Positions 1 to 9,900 of a stretch of DNA of 36,556 nt are shown here, piece by piece (positions within the stretch are counted from its first letter, which is position 1; every line of letters starts with the position of its first letter). The stretch is taken from contig JAGIAQ010000037.1 in the NCBI GenBank assembly GCA_017744795.1, forward strand, positions 1-36,556, written 5' to 3'. This DNA comes from Niabella sp. GTDB lineage: Bacteria > Bacteroidota > Bacteroidia > Chitinophagales > Chitinophagaceae. Under the pieces are notes generated by a model that saw nothing but the letters and a program-made list of their open reading frames with translations, did no database searches and had not been told where the DNA came from. The translations under genes and the position numbers were made by a program.

Positions 1-22
1 TGGTAGATGTTTTTTAGCAGCT

Positions 23-45
23 TATATTTGCTTAAACGTATAAGC
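23..45 (+). promoter_or_regulatory. Promoter -7 box with overlapping palindromic operator, upstream of GH172 gene
   Basis: TATATTTG at 23-30 fits the Bacteroidota -7 consensus TAnnTTTG. Its last G is the first base of a 16-bp near-palindrome, GCTTAAACGTATAAGC (30-45), in which 7 of 8 base pairs match around a central CG. Close copies lie at 6756-6771 and 6861-6876. The site would sit on the expected transcription start, which suggests a repressor of LacI-family type (CG-centred palindrome); the regulator itself is not in the window. The -33 element would fall at or before the window edge. Confidence 0.6.
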
Positions 46-77
46 TTTTCATTGATTGTTTATTAAAAATTGTCTGT

Positions 78-1244
78 ATGAAAAAAGTTGGATTACTGGT
101 CCTGTCTGCATTAATCATTTATTCAGGATATGCACAACAGGGAAAATTTAATGGACTGGATATGAATCTCGGAAACCTGTCGAGACTCTCAGATGCCAAA
201 ACCCGTTCTATCAGCCCCGAAAATCTTACCGGCGAAAAGGGCCGGGGCGGTATGGCCGATCCGGCAACAGATAAGGGCAAGCGCAATGTAGCCAATGCCG
301 CCAATGCTGCCCGCGATCTCGGCAAGGGGTGGAAAGTAAACCCTTTTATCATTATTCAACCCGGCGAAACTTTTACTATGGCTGATATTGAGGGACCCGG
401 CGCTGTACAGCATATCTGGATGACCCCAACGGGAAATTTTAGCTTTTCTATTTTTAGAATCTATTACGATGGTGAGGCTGATCCATCAGTAGAAAGCCCC
501 GTTGGGCCGTTCTTTGGTATTGCCTGGAATGAATTTTCTCCGTTGAACTCACTTCCAATTACGGTGAATCCCGGGAGTGCTTTTAACAGTTACTGGAAAA
601 TGCCGTTCAGGAAAAAATGTAAGATCACGATGCAGAATATAGACAGTCAGCCCATGACTTTATATTATCAGGTAGACTATACGCTAACCGATGTTGGTAA
701 CGATGAAGCCTATTTTCACGCACAATACCGGCGCAGCAAACCCGACGCTAATTCTGTACACACCATCCTGGACGGCGTAAAAGGTAAGGGCCAGTATGTG
801 GGTACGTTCATGGGTGTAGGCGTTAATAATAATGGCTGGTGGGGTGAGGGCGAGATCAAGTTTTTTATGGACGGGGATAAGGACTATGCAACTATTGTAG
901 GCACAGGAACGGAAGATTATTTTTGCGGATCTTATAATTTTGAAAACAGGCGTACGCATCAGTACCAGGAATTTTCTACGGCCTACACCGGGCTGCACCA
1001 GGTGCTGAAACCGGATGGATTATACGGATCGCAACAGCGGTTTGGCATGTACCGCTGGCATATAATGGATCCTATTCGTTTTGAGGATGACCTGAAAGTA
1101 ACGATCCAGGATCTGGGCTGGAAGTCGGGCGGACGCTATTTACCGCAGCATTCTGATATCATTACAGTGGCGTATTGGTACCAAACGGAGCCGCATAAAA
1201 AATTCCCGAAACTTCCCGAAGCGGAAGTGTTGGAAGTGAATTAG
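78..1244 (+). CDS. Secreted GH172 (DUF2961) glycoside hydrolase
   Basis: This 388-residue protein has a Sec signal peptide (about residues 1-19, ending near GYAQ) and is otherwise a DUF2961/GH172 domain. GH172 enzymes act on alpha-D-fructofuranosides or alpha-D-arabinofuranosides and are usually oligomeric jelly-roll proteins. Supporting signatures are the N-terminal KGRGGMADP and GPGAVQHIW segments and the GTGTEDYF motif (residues 275-282). Glu257/Glu259 and Glu279 are spaced as expected for the acid/base and nucleophile pair of the family; this assignment comes from memory of the family and was not aligned. The length is normal for a single-domain member. It is the first gene after an operator-promoter module and is followed by a DUF6786 lipoprotein and sugar catabolic genes, so it probably releases the sugar that FucP and FucI then handle. 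Family assignment is firm, substrate is not. Confidence 0.9.
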   Translation: MKKVGLLVLSALIIYSGYAQQGKFNGLDMNLGNLSRLSDAKTRSISPENLTGEKGRGGMADPATDKGKRNVANAANAARDLGKGWKVNPFIIIQPGETFTMADIEGPGAVQHIWMTPTGNFSFSIFRIYYDGEADPSVESPVGPFFGIAWNEFSPLNSLPITVNPGSAFNSYWKMPFRKKCKITMQNIDSQPMTLYYQVDYTLTDVGNDEAYFHAQYRRSKPDANSVHTILDGVKGKGQYVGTFMGVGVNNNGWWGEGEIKFFMDGDKDYATIVGTGTEDYFCGSYNFENRRTHQYQEFSTAYTGLHQVLKPDGLYGSQQRFGMYRWHIMDPIRFEDDLKVTIQDLGWKSGGRYLPQHSDIITVAYWYQTEPHKKFPKLPEAEVLEVN

Positions 1245-1329
1245 TCAATAGTTAATAGTCCATAGCTCATGGTTCATAGTTGTCCAAATACTTTATACTA
1301 ATACTCCGTTCTTAAGAAAATACGAACAC

Positions 1330-2595
1330 ATGAAATTAAAAAACTTACTCACGGTTATAGCTGCCGTTGCTGTGCTGATGTCTTGCAACGATGAAGGTAA
1401 ACGGTCGTCCGGAACCGCATCCGACTCAACAAAAACAAATACGGACATGAATAACCATGCACAAGGAAGCTTTGGCTACGATGTAAATTTTTTGCAGCAG
1501 CAGGACAGTGGATTGATCATATTGAAAAGCGCAGACCAATCCAGCCAGGTAATTGTTTCGCCGAAATACCAGGCAAAGGTTTTTACTTCATCAGCAGATG
1601 GTAATAATGGCAAAAGCTTTGGCTGGGTAAACTATAAGGCATTCAGTGGCCCAGTTGATGCGCATATGAATGCTTATGGAGGAGAAGACCGTCTGTGGCT
1701 GGGGCCCGAGGGCGGCGTTTTTTCACTTTACTTTAAACCGGGCACAAAAATGGAATTTGCCAATTGGAAAACGCCAGCCCCGATCGATACCGAAGCCTGG
1801 ACGGTAGAACGTTCGGATACCTCAGCTGTTACCCTTGGAAGGGATATGAATCTGCTGAATTATGCAGGAACGCAATTGCAGCTGAAAGCGCTCAGAACGA
1901 TTGCGCTTATTGGAAGAGAGGGGATCAATGGCGATTTAGGCATCTCCCTGGTTCCGGGTGTCAAATCCGTCGCTTTTAAAACTTTTAATAGTATTACTAA
2001 CAGCGGCCGGAATTCATGGGATGAAAAAACCGGTGCGCCCTGTTTATGGAACCTGGATATGTTTACTCCTTCTGAAGGCTGTACGATCGTGGTTCCTTAT
2101 AACAATAACGGAAGTGGCAAAGTAGCTACAACCGATTATTTTGGAGAGATCCCTAAGGACCGGATCCACTACGCTAATGGTATTTTATTTTTTAAAGCCG
2201 ATGGCAAATCAAGAGGCAAACTAGGGATTCCCCCCAATCGCGTAAAAGAGGCTGCCGGCAGTTATGATGCCATTGGCAATGTACTTACGATTATAAAATA
2301 TGACATTGAACCAACCGGGAAATACCTGAACCAGGAATGGCGTACAGACCGGGCTCCATTTAGTGGCGACGCCATGAATGCTTATAACGACGGGCCGTTG
2401 GCTGATGGAAAACAAATGGGGCCTTTTTATGAATTAGAAAGCGTATCGCCTGCAGGCTTTTTAAAACCCGGACAGCAACTGGTCCATAATCACAGTGTAT
2501 ATCATTTTACCGGAGATAAGGCCGCTTTAAGCGCAATAGCGAAAAAGGTATTAGGCGTATCGGTGGAGGAAATAGCCAATGCTTTTGGTAAGTAA
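1330..2595 (+). CDS. DUF6786-family lipoprotein
   Basis: This 421-residue protein has a lipoprotein signal peptide with lipobox VLMSC, so Cys19 is the likely lipidated residue, followed by a Ser/Thr/Asn-rich linker. The body (about residues 48-420) resembles DUF6786, a family of unknown activity found beside carbohydrate genes of Bacteroidota. It carries aromatic- and Gly-rich segments such as GGEDRLWLGPEGG (residues 117-129), which recall the beta-sandwich of sugar mutarotases and carbohydrate-binding proteins. It follows the GH172 gene by 85 bp in the same direction and precedes fucI by 104 bp, so it is probably co-transcribed and acts on the same glycan or free sugar in the periplasm or at the outer membrane. 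A mutarotase-like role is only a guess. The ATG at 1330 fits the signal peptide well. Confidence 0.75.
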   Translation: MKLKNLLTVIAAVAVLMSCNDEGKRSSGTASDSTKTNTDMNNHAQGSFGYDVNFLQQQDSGLIILKSADQSSQVIVSPKYQAKVFTSSADGNNGKSFGWVNYKAFSGPVDAHMNAYGGEDRLWLGPEGGVFSLYFKPGTKMEFANWKTPAPIDTEAWTVERSDTSAVTLGRDMNLLNYAGTQLQLKALRTIALIGREGINGDLGISLVPGVKSVAFKTFNSITNSGRNSWDEKTGAPCLWNLDMFTPSEGCTIVVPYNNNGSGKVATTDYFGEIPKDRIHYANGILFFKADGKSRGKLGIPPNRVKEAAGSYDAIGNVLTIIKYDIEPTGKYLNQEWRTDRAPFSGDAMNAYNDGPLADGKQMGPFYELESVSPAGFLKPGQQLVHNHSVYHFTGDKAALSAIAKKVLGVSVEEIANAFGK

Positions 2596-2621
2596 TGAAA
2601 GAACAATTTATAGTTTAGTTT

Positions 2622-2673
2622 CAGGTTACATGTTACAAGTTTCAGGGGGGACCTGTAACCTGAAACTTGTAAC
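2622..2673. repeat. Intergenic hairpin repeat before fucI (GTTACAAGTTTCAGG arms)
   Basis: A perfect 15-bp inverted repeat, GTTACAAGTTTCAGG (2632-2646) and CCTGAAACTTGTAAC (2659-2673), with a 12-nt loop lies 26 bp before fucI. A variant of the same words, in direct orientation, recurs at about 4860-4892 before the symporter gene. In mRNA it would form a stable hairpin between two operon genes and could act in processing, partial termination or stability. Confidence 0.7.
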
Positions 2674-2699
2674 TAATAACGAATAACAAGTATTTAGAT

Positions 2700-4487
2700 A
2701 TGGCAACAAAACAAAGAATCAGTAAGCATAAGTATCCGAAAATCGGGATCCGGCCCATCATTGATGGCCGCCTGGGCGGGATTCGTGAGTCACTTGAAGA
2801 CACAACGATGGGAATGGCGAAAGCAGTTGCCGCATTGTATGTAAAAGAATTGAAGTACCCTGATGGCACACCTGTGGAATGTGTAATTGCGGATACGACT
2901 ATTGGCGGAGTAAAGGAAGCCGTGGATTGTGCGAAAAAATTTGAGGCAAATGATGTGGGTGTTTCTTTGTCGGTAACCCCTTGCTGGTGTTATGGATCGG
3001 AAACCATGGATATGAATCCCCTGATCCCGAAAGGCATCTGGGGCTTTAATGGAACAGAACGCCCGGGGGCCGTATATCTTGCCGCTACATTGGCGGCGCA
3101 CAATCAGAAAGGATTGCCTTGTTTTGGTATTTACGGAAAAGATGTACAGGATATGGGCGACACCACCATTCCTGCTGATGTGCGGGATAAACTGCTCAAT
3201 TTTGCCCGGGCAGGTATGGCCGTTGCAATTATGAAAGGACAAGCCTATCTGGCGATCGGATCGGTATCAATGGGCATCGCAGGCTCTATTGTGGATCCGC
3301 AGTTCTTCCAGGAATATCTGGGGATGCGCAATGAGTATGTGGATTCTTCTGAAGTATTGCGAAGGATCCAGCTGAATATTTTTGATCCCGAAGAGTATAA
3401 AAAGGCAATTGCCTGGGTAAAACAGCACTGTAAAGAGGGGAAAGACTATAACCGGAAAGAGAAAATCAAATCGAGAAAAGAAAAAGATAAAGACTGGGAG
3501 TTTGTTGTGAAAATGACGATGATCATCCGGGACCTGATGAAGGGCAACCCCAAACTTAGCCAGATGGGATACGCCGAAGAAGGGCAGGGGCACAACGCGA
3601 TTGTATCCGGCTTCCAGGGACAACGTCAATGGACTGATTTTTTACCCGATGGGGATTTTTCTGAAGCATTGCTGAATTCGTCGTTTGACTGGAATGGGAT
3701 ACGCAATCCTTACATGGTGGCAACGGAAAATGATTGTTATAATGGTGTGTCTATGCTGTTTAATTATTTGCTCACTAACACGGCGCAGATCTTTGCTGAT
3801 GTGCGCACGTACTGGAGCCCGGAGGCAACCGAGCGGGTATCAGGTTGGAAGCCCGAAGGCCGGGCAAAGGATGGATTTATTCATTTGATCAATTCAGGGT
3901 CGGCCACACTGGATGGTACCGGGCAGCAGTCAAAGAACGGCGGGCCGGCAATGAAGCCTTTTTGGGAGATCAAAGAAAAAGAAGCGGCTGCCTGTTTGGC
4001 GGCTACTACCTGGAGCCCTTCTAACAGGGATTATATGCGCGGCGGCGGCTATTCTTCAACGTTTTTAACAAAAGGCGAAATGCCGGTCACGATGTGTCGC
4101 CTGAATTTAATTAAAGGGCAGGGGCCGGTGTTACAGATAGCGGAAGGGTTTACAATTGATTTACCCGGGAAAGTGCACGATATATTAAATGAGCGTACGG
4201 ATCGTATCTGGCCAACGACCTGGTTCGTGCCGAATCTTACCGGGGACGGTCCGTTTACGGATGTATATTCGGTCATGGCGAACTGGGGGGCCAATCACGG
4301 CGCCATAAGCTATGGCCATATCGGCGACCAGCTGATTACGCTGGCAGCTATGCTGCGTATTCCTGTGGCGATGCACAATGTAGCGGCAGGAAAAATATTC
4401 CGCCCCTCTGCCTGGGGGGCATTTGGTATGGATCCGGAGGGGTCTGACTACCGCGCCTGCGGCGTTTACGGACCGCTGTATAAATAA
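2700..4487 (+). CDS. fucI: L-fucose (D-arabinose) isomerase
   Basis: This 595-residue cytoplasmic enzyme matches FucI over its whole length. The family converts L-fucose to L-fuculose and also D-arabinose to D-ribulose, using Mn2+. Recognisable segments are [16 protein letters not shown] (114-129), [10 protein letters not shown] (304-313), the [13 protein letters not shown] segment with Glu322, ATEND with Asp345, [10 protein letters not shown] (365-374) and WGANHG with His533. Glu322, Asp345 and His533 are the probable metal ligands by family analogy. A short Lys-rich insertion around residues 247-265 is not one I recall from the E. coli enzyme. Gene order (GH172, DUF6786, fucI, fucP, susCD) places it in a sugar-use operon. 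No fuculokinase, ribulokinase or aldolase is present in the window, so the end of the pathway must be encoded elsewhere. Confidence 0.95.
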   Translation: MATKQRISKHKYPKIGIRPIIDGRLGGIRESLEDTTMGMAKAVAALYVKELKYPDGTPVECVIADTTIGGVKEAVDCAKKFEANDVGVSLSVTPCWCYGSETMDMNPLIPKGIWGFNGTERPGAVYLAATLAAHNQKGLPCFGIYGKDVQDMGDTTIPADVRDKLLNFARAGMAVAIMKGQAYLAIGSVSMGIAGSIVDPQFFQEYLGMRNEYVDSSEVLRRIQLNIFDPEEYKKAIAWVKQHCKEGKDYNRKEKIKSRKEKDKDWEFVVKMTMIIRDLMKGNPKLSQMGYAEEGQGHNAIVSGFQGQRQWTDFLPDGDFSEALLNSSFDWNGIRNPYMVATENDCYNGVSMLFNYLLTNTAQIFADVRTYWSPEATERVSGWKPEGRAKDGFIHLINSGSATLDGTGQQSKNGGPAMKPFWEIKEKEAAACLAATTWSPSNRDYMRGGGYSSTFLTKGEMPVTMCRLNLIKGQGPVLQIAEGFTIDLPGKVHDILNERTDRIWPTTWFVPNLTGDGPFTDVYSVMANWGANHGAISYGHIGDQLITLAAMLRIPVAMHNVAAGKIFRPSAWGAFGMDPEGSDYRACGVYGPLYK

Positions 4488-4521
4488 CGAAATGTGAATA
4501 GTCAATAGTGAATAGTCAATC

Positions 4522-4664
4522 AGTGTCGTTTCCTTAACCATAGAGAAACCTTGCAGGGGTATCCCGTTAATAGCCGGCGGTGCAACCGCCGGTCCGGTTG
4601 CGAAGAAGTGGTATTGAACCCCGGATGGGGTTCAACAAAGATCTCAGCGTAAGTAAACGGCATT
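4522..4664. repeat. MITE-like palindromic element between fucI and fucP
   Basis: The 439-bp spacer holds an element bounded by AGTGTCGTTTCCTTAAC (4522-4538) and the imperfect inverse GTAAGTAAACGGCATT (4649-4664). The same ends bound a larger element at 20427-20782. Inside are two perfect hairpins: CCGGCGG-TGCAA-CCGCCGG (4574-4592) and TTGAACCCC-GGAT-GGGGTTCAA (4614-4635). Just left (4494-4520) and right (4666-4686) are degenerate AATAGTC-type heptamer runs, also seen at 1245-1278. The rest of the spacer (to 4926) is AT-rich with no gene; a TTTAAACG-type operator is absent. Confidence 0.55.
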
Positions 4665-4926
4665 GAATAGCCAATAGCGAATACAGGTGAATGTGGATGG
4701 ATTGATCAATAAATTCGTGAGCTGATTAAAGAATATTTGCTTTTTTATACGCTATATAAGTATATCCGGTAGATATACTAAAAAATATGTATTTTACCGC
4801 ATTAAAGCGCAGCTAATAGTTCATAGGAGACTGTCAGGCATAATCACTCGTGGTGTGCTGAAACCTGAAACCTGTAACTTGAAACCTGTAACATTCAAAT
4901 AACCCGTAATACTTTATTCGACGATC

Positions 4927-6225
4927 ATGAGCGAAAAGAAATCACTATTTACCAGGGACGGCGTTAATTATGCAGCTCCTTTTGCTGCGATCAGTGCCCT
5001 GTTTTTTCTTTGGGGCATTGCCCATGGGATGCTGGATACCCTTGATAAGAATTTTCAGGAAGCGCTCCATCTTAAAAAATGGCAATCCAGTTTTATCCAG
5101 TTTTCCTTGTATGGAGCTTATTGCATTATGGCGATACCGGCGGGGCTGTTTATGAAAAAATATGGATATAAGAAAGGGATTATTTTCGGATTGCTGCTTT
5201 TTGCTTCAGGTGCGCTTATTGCTGCTGCTACTGCGCCGGCGCAATCCTTCATCTTATTTTTGCTTTGTTTGCTGATCATTGGCTCTGGCCTTGCCACGCT
5301 GGAAACAGCCGCCAATCCTTATACTACAAAATTAGGGCCGCCGGAAACTGCAGAGCGCAGGATCAATTTCTCACAGTCCTTCAATGGCCTGGCCTGGACG
5401 ATCGGCCCCTTGATCGCTTTGTATATTTACGGCAATCAAAGCCACGTGGAAGGCGAAAAAATGATGTCCATCGTTTTGCCTTTTGCCCTCATCGGTCTTG
5501 CCGTACTGGTAGTTGCCTTTATTTTTATGCGGCTGAAACTGCCTGAAATTACAGAAGAAGATGAAAATGCTGCTCATGGTGGCGCCCACGGGGCATCGGC
5601 TACGCCTGGTGCAACAGATATGGAAATAACGGACCCGGAGAACCCTGCGTACATTACAAAAAAACCGTTATGGGAGAACAGGCATTTTAAACTGGGATTT
5701 TTTGCACAGGCCTGCTATGTCGGGGCGCAAACCGGTGTTTTCAGTTATCTTATCAATTTTGTTAGCGATCATGATATGCATCCTCATTTTGATAAAATAT
5801 ATGGGCCTTATTTTTTAGCTATTGGATTTGCGCTGTTTATGATCGGCAGAATTTCCGGCAGTGCTTTAATGAAACTTTTTAAGCCTGCCAAATTACTGGC
5901 TTTTTATGCCGGGGTTGTGTGTATTCTATTGCCTGTGGTGTCCTCTGAAGCAGGATGGGTTTCATTGATAGCGCTTTACGGCGTGTTCTTCTTTATGTCC
6001 ATTATGTTCCCCACCATATTTGCCTTAGCTATAAAAGGTTTGGGACCACAAACAAAACGCGGTGCATCATTTTTGGTGATGTCCGTTGCGGGAGGAGCTA
6101 TATTTCCCCTTTTAATGGGTGCAATATCAGATACCTATGGCATGGCTACCGGTTTCCTGGTGCCCATACCGTTGTTTTTATTTATTCTTTATTATGCAAC
6201 CAGGGGCTATAAGGTAACAAATTGA
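4927..6225 (+). CDS. fucP: FucP-type sugar:H+ symporter (MFS)
   Basis: This 432-residue inner-membrane protein of the major facilitator superfamily has about 12 transmembrane segments and closely resembles FucP, which imports L-fucose and also takes D-arabinose with protons. Conserved signatures are FFLWG (26-30), PAGLFMKKYGYK (71-82), LETAANP with Glu126 (equivalent by motif to a proton-coupling Glu of E. coli FucP), CYVGAQTGVFSYL in the second half, and FPTIFALAIKGLG near the end. Asp37 may correspond to the other acidic residue used for proton coupling. The central cytoplasmic loop has a His/Gly/Ala-rich insertion (about 212-232). The gene is 439 bp after fucI in the same direction and probably supplies its substrate. 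The true sugar could also be another hexose or pentose, since close MFS relatives vary. Confidence 0.85.
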   Translation: MSEKKSLFTRDGVNYAAPFAAISALFFLWGIAHGMLDTLDKNFQEALHLKKWQSSFIQFSLYGAYCIMAIPAGLFMKKYGYKKGIIFGLLLFASGALIAAATAPAQSFILFLLCLLIIGSGLATLETAANPYTTKLGPPETAERRINFSQSFNGLAWTIGPLIALYIYGNQSHVEGEKMMSIVLPFALIGLAVLVVAFIFMRLKLPEITEEDENAAHGGAHGASATPGATDMEITDPENPAYITKKPLWENRHFKLGFFAQACYVGAQTGVFSYLINFVSDHDMHPHFDKIYGPYFLAIGFALFMIGRISGSALMKLFKPAKLLAFYAGVVCILLPVVSSEAGWVSLIALYGVFFFMSIMFPTIFALAIKGLGPQTKRGASFLVMSVAGGAIFPLLMGAISDTYGMATGFLVPIPLFLFILYYATRGYKVTN

Positions 6226-6740
6226 TTTTGGGGCGACGCCCTGCAAAATAATTGGAGCGTATCTTCCGGATGGAGGGTATGCTTTTTTCTTGTTTTCACC
6301 CCATTCAACATACGTTTCCCAGTGATCGCGCGGATGCGCGCTGTGTGATCGATCTGCACAAATCATTAATGTTGTCGCCGTTTCAACGGAACGTAATTCC
6401 GACAAAAGTCCGGTTGTGTGGACACATTTCTTGAAGATCATTAAGTAACCGGGTGCTTCAGCATCACCGGATGTGCAACAACTTAATAACGAATACCTGT
6501 TGAAATGGCGTTGGTGTGGCCTGCCCGGAGGGCATAATGTAAATAGCCCCTGGCGTAGCCAGGGGGAGCAGATGTCGTAGAAAATGCGGCCCCGGAGGGG
6601 TCGGATGCGATGAACGCAGATCCGTTTTGCGAAAGCTAAATGTAAATTACGATCGATAGAATAATATTTTATGCCCTATGAAATAAATATCATGAGCTTT
6701 GGTCAGCGTTTCTGGCAGAATAATTTTTTTTATTCATAAA
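6226..6740. repeat. Gene-free spacer with a cluster of short GC-rich hairpins
   Basis: I see no convincing gene here. The spacer holds several short perfect hairpins with 3-nt loops or close variants: GGGC-GAC-GCCC region near 6233, TGCCC-GGA-GGGCA (6522-6534), CCCCTGGC-GTA-GCCAGGGG (6547-6565) and a GGCCCC-GGA-GGGGTC relative at about 6588-6602. Similar hairpins occur in most other spacers of the window. The first may help end transcription after fucP, though no clear T-tract follows it. Confidence 0.55.
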
Positions 6741-6748
6741 GAAATAAC

Positions 6749-6771
6749 TATTTTTGTTTAAACGATTAAGC
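6749..6771 (+). promoter_or_regulatory. Promoter -7 box with overlapping operator, distal site of susC
   Basis: TATTTTTG (6749-6756) fits TAnnTTTG, and its final G again begins a 16-bp operator, GTTTAAACGATTAAGC (6756-6771). The layout is identical to that at 23-45. A transcript from here would carry a leader of about 160 nt before the susC ATG. No good -33 TTG is visible. Confidence 0.55.
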
Positions 6772-6860
6772 TTTTGGTGAGCGATTGATCTTGTTTGCAG
6801 GAATAGTTAGGGCCGGTCGGGTGGATGCAATACAATAGCAGGACCGTTTTGGGTCTCTTT

Positions 6861-6887
6861 ATTTAAACGTTTAAGCTACTATCTTTG
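6861..6887 (+). promoter_or_regulatory. Second operator plus TAnnTTTG box, proximal site of susC
   Basis: ATTTAAACGTTTAAGC (6861-6876) is the most symmetric of the three operators: the inner TTTAAACGTTTAA is near perfect. A TATCTTTG box (6880-6887) follows 4 bp later, so here the operator lies just upstream of the -7 box rather than on the start site. It begins exactly 105 bp after the distal operator start, about ten helical turns, which would suit looping by a tetrameric or paired repressor. No TTG is visible at the usual distance. Confidence 0.55.
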
Positions 6888-6926
6888 GATGCCTGAAATT
6901 GATTTCCATTTTTAATTATCTATATT

Positions 6927-9900
6927 ATGAACCAAAAAAGAATCATCCCATTGAATCGCCGGCTGCAGCGCTATTGCATAATGGTTGTAGTAAGCAGTTG
7001 TCTTGCGGGGGTGCAATTGCCTGTTTGGGGGCGTGCTCCGCGCAACGATTGTTCTTTCAAGTCCGCAGCAATTTTTTTTCAGGACACACGCCCGGGAAAT
7101 AGCTGGGTGCTGCATGGTACCGTAAAAGATGAGGCCGGTAAACCCGTGCCGGGTGCTACGGTAAGAGTACTGCGGCCCGGTGCAACAGCAACCGCTACCG
7201 ACCGGAGCGGTAATTTTATGGTTGAAATAAATAACGCGCAGGATACGCTGGAAGTATCTTTTGTAGGATACCAGACCCAGCACCTGGTTGCCGGAAGCCA
7301 GCGAACGATTGTCGTCACCCTTGTGCCTGATATAGCTGCCCAGAATATGGAGGAAGTTGTGGTGAACACCGGGTATATGACCCAGCGGAAGGCAGATCTT
7401 ACCGGAGCCGTATCCGTGGTTTCAACAAAGGAGCTTTCCAAGGGACAAGGGGTTACAAACGTACTGCAGTCGCTGCAGGGGGTAGTGCCGGGTTTGCATA
7501 TTACTACAGATGGTAACCCCACCGGCAATGTGGCGGTGCAATTAAGAGGCTTAACAAATATTGGAAATACGTCTCCGCTGATAGTAATTGACGGAGTACC
7601 CTCCTACATGAACTTAAGAGATGTGAACCCCGAAAATATTGCTTCATTAACGGTTCTAAAAGATGCTTACTCCGCCAGTATTTACGGTACCCAGGGTGGG
7701 GCGGGCGTTATTTTGATCGAAACAAAAAAAGGCAAACCGGGCAGAACAAAAATAGATTACAGCACAACTATGGGCTTTGCTGAATTTAATAATAAGCCCC
7801 AGATGATGAACACCCAACAGTACGGCCAGGCAATGTGGCAGGCGGCAGTAAATACCGGACTGGATCCCAATACTTCCACAAGAATATACAAATACGACTG
7901 GCACAAAGATGCCAACGGCATTCCTGTTTTGGATAAGGTAAACCCCATCCGATACCTGAATGCAGATTCTACGATGGTCTCGGCCAATACGAATTGGCTG
8001 GATGCCATTTCGCAGCGGGGGATTCAACAAAGCCATCAGCTTTCGGTTTCGAGTGGCAGTGAAAAAGCTACTTCTTTGTTTTCGCTGAACTATACCGAAA
8101 ATCAGGGAACGCAGATCTATACCGGGTTTAAACGGTTTACCGCCCGGGTAAATACCGAATATAAATTGCTGAATAACAGAGTGATCATTGGTGAAAACCT
8201 GGAGGCTTCGCATTTGATAGAACGGAATAATAATCAAATGCACCAGGCATTGGTGGAACCGCCTATTGTACCAGTGCATACCACTACCGGTGGCTGGGGC
8301 GGTTCGGCCGTTGCCCTGGGCATGGATGACTACTGGAACCCGGTGCGGGAACTGGCGCTAAATAAAGACAACGGAAATAACTATAATAAAATGATCGGCG
8401 ATGTACATGCCAGTGTCCGGATCCTTAAGGATTTTGTGTTCCGTACCCAGTTGGGATTGATTTATACCGATGGCTATCACCGGAATATCCAGTTCACCTT
8501 TAAGGAGGGCGGCGGAAAGGTCAATAATATCAATAGTGTAGACCAATGGTATTGGCGGGAAGCTGCTTTTGACTGGGCCAATACGTTAAACTATAGCCTT
8601 AGAAAAAACAAACATAGTTTAGATGTGGTAGCAGGTATGGAAGCCAACAAATATGTTTCAGAAAATATGACCGCAAACCGCCAAGGCCTGGCTTTTGAAA
8701 ATTATGATTTTGCGTATGTAGGAACAGCAACCGGTAATATGAGTGTGGCCGGCGGCGGAGATAAATACAATTTATTATCCTATTTCGGGAAGTTTAATTA
8801 TTCTTTTAACTCAAGATATTTATTATCCGGTTCGGTGCGGTATGATGGGTCCTCAAAATTTGGTTCCAATAATCCTTACGCCTTATTTCCCGCCATTTCA
8901 GCGGGCTGGCGCATCAGTCAGGAAGATTTTTTGAAAGATAATGATGTGCTTTCTGATCTGAAGCTGCGGGCCAGCTGGGGGAAAAACGGTACCCTTTCAA
9001 ATATTAACTCGCTTAATAAATATGCCTTTTATGGAGTAAATTATAATTTTACTTCTTATGCCATCGGGGGTAATGAAACCGGTAACCTGCCCTCAGGATT
9101 TTACAAATTACAAACGGCAAATCCAAACCTGCAGTGGGAAACAACCACCCAGGCAGATATCGGTCTGGATTTTGGATTCCTGCATCAAAAACTGACCGGT
9201 GCTTTGGATTTTTATCGCAAATACACTTATGGAATGTTGATAACACCTCCCTATTTGGGTACCATAGGAGAGGGCGGCTATCAAAATATTAATGCGGCAA
9301 ATATGACGAATACAGGAGTAGAGCTTGCATTGGCATATAATAGCACAGCAAATAAAGATTTCAGATACCAACTGGCCGGTAATATTTCCTATAACCGGAA
9401 TATGGTAAATGATCTGCCGGCCTCCGTAACATACATCTATGGCGGTACGGCGCAAAAGAAGGATGGCGTTGCCGGCCATCCCTGGGGATCTGTATACGGG
9501 TTTATCGCAGATGGAATATACCAAAACCAGCAGCAAGTGGATAACGGCCCCAACCAGCCGGGCAAAGGCATCGGCAGAATACGTTATAAGGATATTTCCG
9601 GGCCGGATGGGAAACCGGATGGAAAAATTGATTACGACTATGACCGTGTGTGGATCAGTGATGGTAATATTCCAAAGTTTGAATTTGGATTGAATGTAAA
9701 CCTGGCGTATAAAAGCTTCGATTTTTCAATGTTCTGGCAGGGCGTAGCGGGCGTAGAAGTATATAATCAATGGAAGACGTACAGCGATTTCTGGAATGTA
9801 TGGGTGCAAAACGGGTTTAATCATCCTACCCGCGTACTGGATGCCTGGACACCCGCTAACACCGGTTCTACTATCCCGGCGCTTTCCTGGAATAATTCAA

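Noticed and set aside
4566-4640. Hairpin cluster considered as a CRISPR array or small RNA gene.
   Set aside because: The hairpins differ in stem sequence and have no regular spacers; no cas genes are present.
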